A stretch of 64,000 nucleotides of DNA from Augochlora pura (Eukaryota > Arthropoda > Insecta > Hymenoptera > Halictidae), in NCBI RefSeq assembly GCF_028453695.1, contig NC_135777.1, positions 9,537,714-9,601,713 of the forward strand. Direction: 5' to 3'. A program made the translations under genes and the position numbers. Of the stretch, positions 55,401 to 64,000 are shown piece by piece (within the stretch, counting starts at the first letter, position 1; every line of letters begins with the position of its first letter). The notes beneath the pieces were generated by a model. It did not search any database. It was given only the letters and a program-made list of their open reading frames with translations, and was not told where the DNA came from.

Positions 55401-56660
55401 ATACTCGAAAAAGTATTCACCTGTTAAAAGATCACGAGATTGGTAGATCCTTAACTTCAGAGATAGGGGATTGCGAGGGGCACCTTCGCCGCAAGTAATG
55501 CGTTAAAAAGCTTGCTAAGCCAGTTCAAGATGCCGAGCAGTGAATAATGCGGAGAGGTGGGTGCCCAGCTGGGATGTTTAAAAAGCATCGAGTAGTCGCC
55601 GGTGACTAATGCGTTAAAGAAGAGTCATCGGATTATCGACCCCGCCGAGTGACAGTGACCTAGCACGCGGTGCGCCGAGCTTCTGAACGACTCTGCTGGA
55701 ACGTCGGTGAATTATTGTTTTACATCCAGCATCCGTCGACGAGGTTTAGCTCGGGAGAGTGTTGGTAACGGTTCTCGCGCCCGCTCACGGACGCGGCGGG
55801 TTCGTGGACAGGGGCAGGAAGGCGTGCGTGCTCGCGAGTACAGGATCAAGATCTTGTCTTGACGTGGAGCACGTAGATCCGGCAAGGCATTTGCTTGCTG
55901 CCCGTTCCGCGGCTTGACATGTACATGCACTTTTGGATGCGACGGGGAAGAGCTGCTCACGGAAAAAAACACTGCTGGCAACGTAGTCCCGCGGACAACG
56001 CGAGAAAGCTTCTTCCCTAAGTGCGTCGCGATGGAAAATCGGACTGCCAAACGTTCCTCTCCTCCTTCTCCTTCACTCCCCCTCGCCTTCTCTTTCCGCT
56101 ACCAAATCTCGATCCTCCCAGCTACGCCCTGCCGGAAATGCGGGCCGAGTTTATTGGCTACGCTCGGTTAGCCACTCATATCTGAAAGGGTCGTCCGCTA
56201 TGATGTAGCCGCCGATAGACTCCGCAACACACATTCGAACGTATAATGCTAGGCAGTTACTTGGCATGGGGTCACGGGTCAGCTATTTTGATGAAACCGA
56301 AATCTCCTGCCGGGGGGATTTTAAATATGTGCTAAGATATAGCTCCCGAAGAGCTGACGCGAACCGGCGAAAATTAATACACGCCATTTGCCTTGTGCCC
56401 CGGCGGTTCCCGCGTCCACGGGGTGCTCGGTTCGCCAAAAATAAAACTATATAATAACTGAACTTTATTTTCACCAAGAGAATGGCTGCCGCATTGTTTT
56501 GGGAACTCTACGGCCGTTTGTCTCGCCCTCGACTCTCGCGTGACGGTATACAGCGACCGGTGGCCGGGTTTCGCGTGACCCGTGCTACCATCTATACGAG
56601 CGTTTTGCTGGGGCGCATGCAAGAGGCTCGTTTCACTTACATCGATTTATTTATCTTTCA
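55401..56660. other. GC-rich block, no recognised gene
   Basis: 55.45-56.2 kb is CpG-rich and mostly non-repetitive. AGTAATGCGTTAAAAAG (55493) and ACTAATGCGTTAAAGAA (55606) form a direct repeat about 113 bp apart, both preceded by CGCCG. Frames of 85-123 codons overlap on both strands and are unrecognised. An untranslated exon or promoter is possible. Confidence 0.35.
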
Positions 56661-57084
56661 ATTGTTACTAATGTCGTGGTACGGAAAGGTGATAAGGAAT
56701 AAGGAGACATTTATTTGTTCAATTTGTGATAATTTGTTATGTATCCTTACATGCGGCACATTAAGCGGACTACTACTATGGTACTCGTGTGCGAGTGACG
56801 GAATAGAACTCACTTTTATTATTTTATGGAATTTATATCTAATTCTTTATTAAAAGTTCACTGCTATTTAAATTTATAATGAAAGTCTATATAATTGGTA
56901 TTACCTCCGTTTAAAGTAATTCATATTAAATTTCTAGGAAAGAGTAATTATAATGCAAATTTATATGAGAGATGTGCTGCAATATAATTTTCTAATAAAA
57001 CTCGCTGCAAAACAAATTTGCATAAGTATAGACAATTAATTTTATCGCTTTTCCTATATCTATACCTACCTTCAACAAAAATTT
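56661..57084. other. AT-rich stretch up to gap 2
   Basis: The end of a 123-codon plus-strand frame (56482-56853) lies here. It is hydrophobic in its second half but unrecognised. Confidence 0.35.
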
Positions 57085-57184
57085 NNNNNNNNNNNNNNNN
57101 NNNNNNNNNNNNNNNNNNNNNNNNNNNNNNNNNNNNNNNNNNNNNNNNNNNNNNNNNNNNNNNNNNNNNNNNNNNNNNNNNNNN
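57085..57184. other. Assembly gap (100 N)
   Basis: Exactly 100 unknown bases, a placeholder of unknown true size. Any open frame crossing it is meaningless. Confidence 0.99.
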
Positions 57185-57894
57185 GTCACCCAGCAGAATT
57201 ATCTGTTTTTATTTTTCAAATTTGTTTCTGTAGAGTCGTATTAACGATTAACTTCGCGTTGAGAATATTGTTATTCAATGCAGGCCCACAGGTTGTCCGT
57301 GCATAAATGGAATTTGCACATCAGGCCCCAGCTACGTCCGTTTCATCTTCGGCGTGACTATGCCGTCCTTCGGTCAACGCGGCAACGTCTTGTCGCATTA
57401 TACATGGTTTCTTTACTCGCCGCACGCCGCAAAAACATCGCTCAGCTTGAAACCGTAATATCCTTAACACATTGCATATTCAAAACGCAGCGGTGTAACG
57501 CGGAACAGCACCGGCATCGAGTTTAGCGCACACGAGTTCGAAGCTTGTTGTTCCAACTTCCAACTACGGTGGCCAACAAATTCGGAAATCCAAACTTTTT
57601 ATTTTTGCTTTCCGCAGTAAAAGTTCGATGCACAATATTCGTGTGCGGCTAGCCTGCAGACAGTCTCGAACAATACGATACATCTTTCCGCGGCATTATA
57701 AATGTTTGAACGATTTTTAAATAAACCGAGGCGTCGTTCATGTATCCATTATTTTTCTTACTTTTCAATTAATTAATTAATCGTCGAACTGGAATACATT
57801 TCGTTCTCTCGAAAAGCATCTGAAACTGTCGAAAATGAAAATAATAACAAGAATGACGAGAATAATAAATAAAAAATCGTGGACAATGAAAATA
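57185..57894. other. No recognised gene
   Basis: 57.26-57.6 kb is moderately GC-rich with an 82-codon frame (57278-57526), unrecognised. The rest is AT-rich. Confidence 0.35.
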
Positions 57895-57990
57895 GGAATA
57901 AAATCGAAATTCTCGGAATAAAAATGAAATAAAAATTTTTGGAATAAAAAGTAAAATCAAAATTTCCGGAATAAATTTAAAGTTAAAATT
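57895..57990. repeat. Short GGAATAAA-based tandem repeat
   Basis: Phrases AAAATCGAAATTCTCGGAAT, AAAATTTTTGGAATAAAAA and AAAATTTCCGGAATAAATTT follow one another at about 32-35-bp spacing. Confidence 0.65.
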
Positions 57991-58999
57991 TTAAACAAAT
58001 TTAAATGCGAATAATGATAAAATTGAAACGATCGAGAGTTCGCGTGATAAATTTACAATTTTCAGGTTTGGAAGAAGTAGTAAATGTTTTTCGAGAATTA
58101 AAGTAATTATGAATTCGATGTCCCCGGGAAGGGAGATAATTCCGAGGATGAAAGATAATGATATGAACGGAACGGTTGCGAGCAAAAGTTATGGGAAAGG
58201 TAATTGCAACAATAATATTCGTTGCAAAAATGCGACAGAAAAAAAGCGGCTTGTAGAAGAAATAAAAGAGGGAATAAATTTGAAGTAAGTAGACTGAATA
58301 CTCCGTCCCGAGAGGAACCACTTCAGCTACAGCTCGCAAGGTTTAAACTGTGGACATCTGGGTTCCAGACCTCTGTATTTTTCATGCAAACCGACTATAC
58401 TTTCCACCATTCTCTGTCCTTAGTATAAGTGTGTACTCTAAAGAAAAGAAATTAGCTACCAACGAAGTAGAAGAAAAGACTTGCAAATTCTGTGCTCCTC
58501 CCAGAAAGAGACTGGTTTCCATTTAAAGTGTAGCATTCGAATACAAATAGTTTTGTTTTTCGCTGTATTCTCCTTCTTCATACTTCGTTCAACGTTATTA
58601 ACTAATCCAGAAATATATATATATATTTTTCGTTTTTGATTTTTACAGGAAATTTTGTAGAAATCGGAAAAATCGACAAAATTCGTTCGTTGATCAAAAA
58701 ATCTTTTGTTGTTCTAATAAAATATAATTGTTACTTATTTCTCTCAATGTATATTTTTTATTTTATGATATAAGTTTGCAAATTTTTCCATGCAAAATAT
58801 AAATTTACTTTTAATAATTCTAATGGGTAAGAGGAGTATAATAGAATTCTTAAATACTTTTCATACTTTCACTGTTTTCTATATTACCTATTATATTAAT
58901 AATATTAATATAATAATAATAATATTTATAATATTAATAATATATTTATTTATAGTAAATTTATAATATTAATTTATAATAAACATTCACGTAAAATAA
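57991..58999. other. AT-rich stretch with simple repeats, no recognised gene
   Basis: 58.87-58.99 kb is a mix of TTAATAATATTAATAT and AATAATAAT microsatellite. The remainder shows nothing identifiable. Confidence 0.4.
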
Positions 59000-59460
59000 T
59001 TATCCGAATGAATTCTTTTTACTCGAATATTCTGTTCGAATAATTCATTATTCGTCGTTAATTATTCTATCTATTTATATTAAGAATTGTTTCAATGAAT
59101 TTCCAAATAATTCAGAAAATTATCCGAAAAAACACTTTACATTCCATCGTTTTATTCTATTATTCTACCTTTATATTCCATCAGATCAAATCTTATTCAT
59201 CGACTTCTCATTCAAATAAAATTTTACTTGGATAAACTTTCATCGAAATCAAATTTATTCGATCGATCATCTGTTCTATAGTATTATGTTAAAGTTTTGT
59301 TCGAATAAATTCTTACCCGGTGAAATTTTTATTCGATCGAAGATTTATAATAGTTGTACTAATTATATATAATAATTTCGAGTAAAATTTTACTCAAGAA
59401 AATCGTATCCAAATAAAATTGTACCCTTTCGAACATTTATAGCGTCGAGTAAAATTCGTT
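59000..59460. repeat. Irregular TCGAATAA/TTATTCGA repeat tract
   Basis: TCGAATATT, TTCGAATAATTCATTATTCG, TTCGAATAAATTCTTACCC, TTATTCGATCGAAGAT and GAGTAAAATTTTACTC recur without fixed spacing. They share the self-complementary TTCGAATAA core with the tracts at 22.7 and 26.9 kb. Confidence 0.55.
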
Positions 59461-60203
59461 TCGTTCATTAGGAAAATAATCACGAAATTGTCAGCGAATT
59501 GTACACATCGCGCACTAGTCAAATTCCGAGCGGGCGTTCCGCAAAACAGTGTAGTCGGTAACGAACGAAACGAAACTTACCAGGGCGCCAACTTAATCAC
59601 ATTTCGACCGGCCGAATCGAATAGCTTTAATTAAACCGTTACACGGTTACAAAATTTAATTGAAAGCCGTTCAATTGAAATCAATCTCCGCTACGAACGA
59701 TATACATATCGCTCGACCCGCCATCAATGGCATAAATTATCATAAATATTAAGTATCCTGCGCCGGCAACAAGCTGGCGCTTTGTGGGCCGCGAAGATCG
59801 GTTTAATGCAAATCAAAGCGTGACACACAGGGCTCCTTAATTATTTTCCCGGAGCGACGTGGATCCACCCTTAAGCGCTGTAATCGTCCTCGTATTTGCG
59901 AGTCAAATCTGTCGCTATTGGATCCGAGTAGTTACGGCTCGAGCCAAATCAGATTACTAATATTTGCGCTCACTTTTTGGGCACGGACCGTGCCGAAAGA
60001 GAGCCGATGATAGACTCTCGTCGTGTAGAATCGACTCCATTACGGTCGAATCGATTGTTTCAACGACAGCGAAATTCCCTCTTGCCTCTTCAGTGGGCTC
60101 GCATGTCAACACTTCGGTAAAAGAGATCGAAATTACTCGTTGTCCTCGCCTTCCGATGCTCGCCTGGATTTTCCTTTGCCCGGGTTCGATAGACTCGTCA
60201 TTT
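59461..60203. other. Moderately GC-rich block, no recognised gene
   Basis: Non-repetitive sequence with overlapping 91- and 125-codon frames on opposite strands (59957-60341). The plus-strand frame runs on into a family A element. Both are unrecognised. Confidence 0.35.
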
Positions 60204-60450
60204 TTAACTCTTTGCACTCGAAGCCATTTCAACTGGCAATCTGAAGTAATTTCACTGGCTTATAGTATTTCCATTTTATATAACAAATCGCATTTTATGC
60301 ATATGCAATTGACTCGTGTCATTCGTATCAATGTAACATAACCTTAACAATTTTGTAAAATGCAAACTTTGTTAGTATAGAGATCATTTGGCAACGCGAT
60401 AGAATAATTTTATGGTGCCTCAGAGTCACCACGCGAGTGCAAAGGATTAA
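60204..60450 (+). mobile_element. TTAA MITE family A, copy A5
   Basis: It starts TTAACTCTTTGCACTCGAAG and ends GCGAGTGCAAAGGATTAA, 247 bp. The interior (ATTTCAACTGGCAATCTGAA, TATGCATATGCAATTGACTC, GTGCCTCAGAGTCACCA) is collinear with A1 and A4. Both TTAA copies are intact. Confidence 0.88.
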
Positions 60451-61442
60451 CCGATCGCATTATTGTAATTGGGCCACAGACTTTTTGCATTTAGGACTAA
60501 AACGAGTAAATTATATGTAGAATATAGCAGAAACAGTTGTGCAATTTTAAAATATTATTGTGTTAATTTCCGTTCGTTGGAATGATTAAGAAAATAAGTA
60601 AATCTTTACATTTTGTAATTAATGGAGACGAGTTTTATCTTGCTGAAAAGCTGAGGTCTAATTATGATAATAATAATCGGTTTCCTCTTAGATGTGCAGG
60701 TTAATTCGGTATATTCTCATTAAGGTAATTACAACATTTAGAAAATTGAACTGGAATTTAGGCTCTATCGGTAGTTGAACTAATTTGTAATTTCGAGCAC
60801 TGACAAATTGATTTACAACATACTTTAAAATTCGATCGATCGGACTGTCTTTGATCATTTTTAACAGACATAAATTCCTTAGATTGTGATATCTAATAAT
60901 CGAACGTTCTAATAATGAAATAGTATAAATTCTTGATTGATTTTAATATAAACTTATTTCGTATTTTAAACGTATTTTCTGATAATCAGTGGAAATCATG
61001 GTAAGAATATATCTAACATCCACTGCAGTTTCGTGACATAACTTTATACCGCACTAATGCGCCATTATCGGGACCGGGTCACCCGCACCGATATCAACGG
61101 AGCATGGTAATAATAAATTATTGCGCGTCCACGCTGAAAATCATAACTATACTGCATACTTTATGAATTTACAAGAAAAAGTGGAACAATGAATTTCGCA
61201 ATAGCGAAAAGATTCAAATAATCGAAGAATCTTGATATATTAATTTTGACTTAGACTAATTATTTAACATAGCAACAAAGTCCATGCTATTGATGCAAAC
61301 AATTTTTATTTCACACATTCTGTTTTATTAAACAAATATATTAATCGTCGATGTTACAAAATTACTGAATTCTAAGGGAAACATCGTCGACGCTTAATTT
61401 ATTGTAATTTACTTTTAATAAATAAGTTATTACTACTTTCAT
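60451..61442. other. No recognised gene
   Basis: AT-rich apart from a short GC island at 61050-61110 (GGGACCGGGTCACCCGCACC). Nothing was identified. Confidence 0.4.
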
Positions 61443-61627
61443 GGATTGATAAAAATGGATTTAAAAATTTGGATTCATAAAAATGGATTTAAAAATTTGG
61501 ATTCATAAAAATGAATTTAATAATTTGGATCCATAAAAATGAATTTAAAAGTTTGGATCCATAAAAATGAATTTAAAAATTTGGATTCATAAAAATGAAT
61601 TTAAAAATTTAGATGTAGAAAAATGAA
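61443..61627 (+). repeat. Tandem array, exact 28-bp period, about 6.5 copies
   Basis: Units GGATTCATAAAAATGAATTT(AAAAATTT) start at 61443, 61471, 61499, 61527, 61555, 61583 and, degenerate, 61611. Variation is limited to single bases (ATTC/ATCC, GGATTT/GAATTT), so the array is fairly young. Confidence 0.95.
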
Positions 61628-62142
61628 ATACTCTTAATAAATAAATCACTATTTCAATATTATTTCGCTACGTCCTTATGGCTGTATCTGAACCGGTATA
61701 CTAGAATGTACAAATTTTATTATCAATTGTTTTATAACGCCAAATATTTTCAGCCAGTCCATCGAATTTTGTTTGCGACTCTGCGCACTCTCGTTTTTAC
61801 ACAGATCCCGTGGAACTTGATCTACGATCTTTACTGCCATTTTATGGCAACTCTCGAATCCGCCACCGACACAGGGATAACTCGGACTAAACATATACGT
61901 ATATTTTACGTCCCTATACCTCGTGCACACGTGTTTTACGCCTGATACGTTTATACTACGGTGTTACGTGTCACAGTGTCGTAGGATTCGCTGAAAATTC
62001 ACCGACGCTTCGGATTTATGCGCAACTTGCGTTTCAGAAATCTGCAAAATTGCCGTAAATCAATTTATAATTATCCTGAAAAGAACAATTCTTAACTATA
62101 ACAATTCTGTTATTTCTCGACGACAATATCGAAACGACATTT
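61628..62142. other. No recognised gene
   Basis: Frames of 79 and 84 codons overlap on opposite strands (61676-61945), both unrecognised. The sequence is otherwise unremarkable. Confidence 0.35.
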
Positions 62143-62393
62143 TTAACCCCTTGCCGTACTTTAACGAGTCAGACTCGTGATGGGCATTCATAACAATAAG
62201 CAGTTATATACGAATGTTTATCCGTTCCTTCAAGTAGAAATCAAATTTTATTCTCTCACCACCAATATTTAAACATTCGAGTAGATGTAAGGACACGATA
62301 AATACAAAATTCCGTTTTCTTCTAAGAAATTAGTGCGATCGAAAAAATTCGAGTCACAGTAATTGTAAAGAAAATGGTACGGTAAGGGGTTAA
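62143..62393 (-). mobile_element. TTAA MITE family B, copy B4 (minus, divergent)
   Basis: It starts TTAACCCCTTGCCGTACTTT and ends GGTACGGTAAGGGGTTAA. The inverted ends agree over CCCCTT(G/A)CCGTAC. ACGAGTCAGACTCGTGATGG near the left end is the inverted family B subterminal palindrome. The interior is diverged from B1 and B2. Length is 251 bp, exactly the family size. Confidence 0.8.
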
Positions 62394-62856
62394 ACAAATT
62401 GAAAATCTGTTGCTAGTACCGAACGGAGGGGTCGGAAGTGTTCAAAGGTTGTTAATGTTCCCCAAGGGTCACAAGAATTTGTAAGTACATACACGGTGGG
62501 AAGTTAACGTTGGTCGCACACCGATCTTAGAGTTGTCTTACATTTATAATAAGATGTTAGCTCAGCAGAAGTGGAAAGTCCCAGCGGACAACCGTGCGGT
62601 CCGGGAGTACACACATAACTTGGATGCTGCGCCACAAGTGACCAAACCATGGCGAAACCATGATTCAACCACCCACGAGACAAACCACCGCGACCTCTAA
62701 CCAACACTTTGTCCGACGATCTACTTTGTCAAAGACGATGATCATCCTGAAACGTTGATAAACAATTACGTAAATACGAAAAGAGTATCACATTCTTATA
62801 GTCTTATGATCCTGTTACATTTGTAATTGGGTCATTCTGAATGTTTGCATTTTTAA
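62394..62856. other. No recognised gene
   Basis: 62.4-62.75 kb is moderately GC-rich, non-repetitive sequence with a 67-codon minus-strand frame (62504-62707), unrecognised. I looked for tRNA-derived SINE boxes here and saw none. Confidence 0.35.
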
Positions 62857-62940
62857 TAATATTATATATATATATAAATGTATATATATTTAAAAATATT
62901 ATATATAAATGTATATATATTTAAAAATATTATATATGTT
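62857..62940. repeat. TA microsatellite and short tandem repeat
   Basis: TATATATATATATAAATG is followed by two copies of a unit with TATATATTTAAAAATATTAT, about 33 bp apart. Confidence 0.8.
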
Positions 62941-64000
62941 AAAGCTATGTTATGCTATTAATGTTATCGATCTGCAGAAATGATACAATTCACGATTTTA
63001 AACAGCAGTTGAATTATTATTCACACGGCAACGATTATAAATACTGAAGATTTCAATCAGCCTCCATTGAATTGTCTCTGAGTCACTTTAGACTCGAACT
63101 TTAAGCACAATAAATTATTGACACAATATTTGTAATTTCTACTTACTTGCTATATAGAACTCGTATGTTTATGCAGTATAAAAATTGTCGAGATTAGAAT
63201 AGATGAAAATATCTTCCCTCCTTTAAAAATTTGAATACGTTATGTAAAATTATCCTCGAATACTTTTAATCTTTTTATAATCTTAATTTAGTCACTGTTG
63301 TCAAAATTGTGTATTATATTAGATTAATTCAAATAGTTTATTGAATTATAAATAAAATTGCTGTCACTTCTCCTGAATCCTTTAAAAAATTCTCGTCTGT
63401 TGATGCTCGATTAAAAAAAAAGGTCTAATCAAAAACAAATGAAGGTATTAGGTACCGATCGAAATTTCACAGATTAAAAATGCACCGGTAGCGTAGCTGC
63501 ACTCGTATTTGCATTCGAATAATCTAAGAACCCAGTTGCCGGCAACGCCACGATAGACACGCGAATAATACCGCTACAAAATAGTTCGCTGCTACAATTT
63601 CCGGCTTCATTCTGTGTATACCAAACAGCTACTTTATCCGAGGAGGAAGTTACGAAACGAATGGGGATCGAACGTCGAGCATAAACGGCGAAAATCCCGC
63701 GGTCGTGGGGCTAGCGTTGAGGCGTATTAAGAATATTAGGTGGAAGCCGGAAAAGTTCTCGCGGCCATTAATCATTTGGTGTGATTCAGTAGCGAAATAA
63801 CGAGATCCACTTGGCCGAGATACGTACAATTTCACGGGGGTCCACCGGGTGTCAAAGTAAATCTCGCGCGAAGTGGATTCAAGAAAAATTATTGTTTCGC
63901 TCTCGACCTACTTTCCCGGACGGAAACTAATATCCAACCGCGTCTGTGTCAGCTCTGAGAACTTCGAGATACATATAATGCGGGTGGGCGACACCAGTGT
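62941..64000. other. No recognised gene
   Basis: AT-rich to about 63.45 kb, then moderately GC-rich to the end. A 61-codon minus-strand frame (63650-63835) is unrecognised. Confidence 0.35.

Noticed and set aside
56992..57233. Open frames on both strands across the gap
   Set aside because: Their central 34 residues are unknown because of 100 N.
62394..62760. Possible SINE or LTR piece
   Set aside because: No tRNA-type A/B boxes, poly-A tail or paired ends could be found.
1..64000. CRISPR array, operon or bacterial promoter architecture
   Set aside because: The tandem repeats lack regular unique spacers, there are no cas-like genes, and base composition and transposon content are those of an animal genome.

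Overview
This looks like eukaryotic, probably insect, nuclear DNA. It is AT-rich overall, broken by CpG-rich blocks of 0.4-1.2 kb, with two 100-N assembly gaps, no long open reading frames, and a dense load of short arthropod-type transposon relics. The mixture (TTAA-flanked piggyBac-like MITEs, a mariner relic, Jockey-type and restriction-like-endonuclease LINE pieces, a solo LTR) would fit Hymenoptera, but the taxon is inference. No cellular protein-coding gene, rRNA or tRNA could be identified. The window reads as intergenic or long-intron sequence. Most open frames sit in GC-rich blocks, overlap on both strands and resemble no family I recognise, so they were left out.

Layout. 1-3.5 kb: a degenerate 67-bp tandem repeat, then a 41-bp repeat split by a 259-bp solo LTR with a perfect 5-bp target duplication, then a GC block and AT-rich DNA. 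5.8-7.2 kb: minus-strand 3' part of an RLE-type (R2/R4-like) LINE, broken by frameshifts. 8.0-8.5 kb: two TTAA MITEs sharing one TTAA. 11.2-11.7 kb: a larger TTAA element. 16.5-17.2 kb: decayed Jockey-like LINE. 17.6-23.9 kb: GC blocks, two more TTAA MITEs and gap 1. 23.9-28.7 kb: several tandem duplications and minisatellites. 29.7-30.7 kb: three TTAA MITEs in direct succession. 32.1-33.2 kb: two more sharing a TTAA, then a deleted mariner carrying two copies of its transposase start. 36-42 kb: further TTAA ends and AT-rich cryptic repeats. 43-50.4 kb: two fold-back MITE families, more TTAA MITEs and one unexplained two-strand ORF region. 52-54.6 kb: a duplicated segment and a 121-bp tandem array. 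55-57 kb: a GC block and gap 2. 59-64 kb: TCGAATAA-rich repeats, a clean 28-bp array and two more TTAA MITEs.

The main biological content is a population of about 22 TTAA-bounded non-autonomous elements, sorted here into families A-H by ends and internal sequence. Several lie end to end with a single TTAA between them. No intact transposase for any of them is present. Family assignments rest on direct reading of ends and internal similarity; percent identities were not computed.
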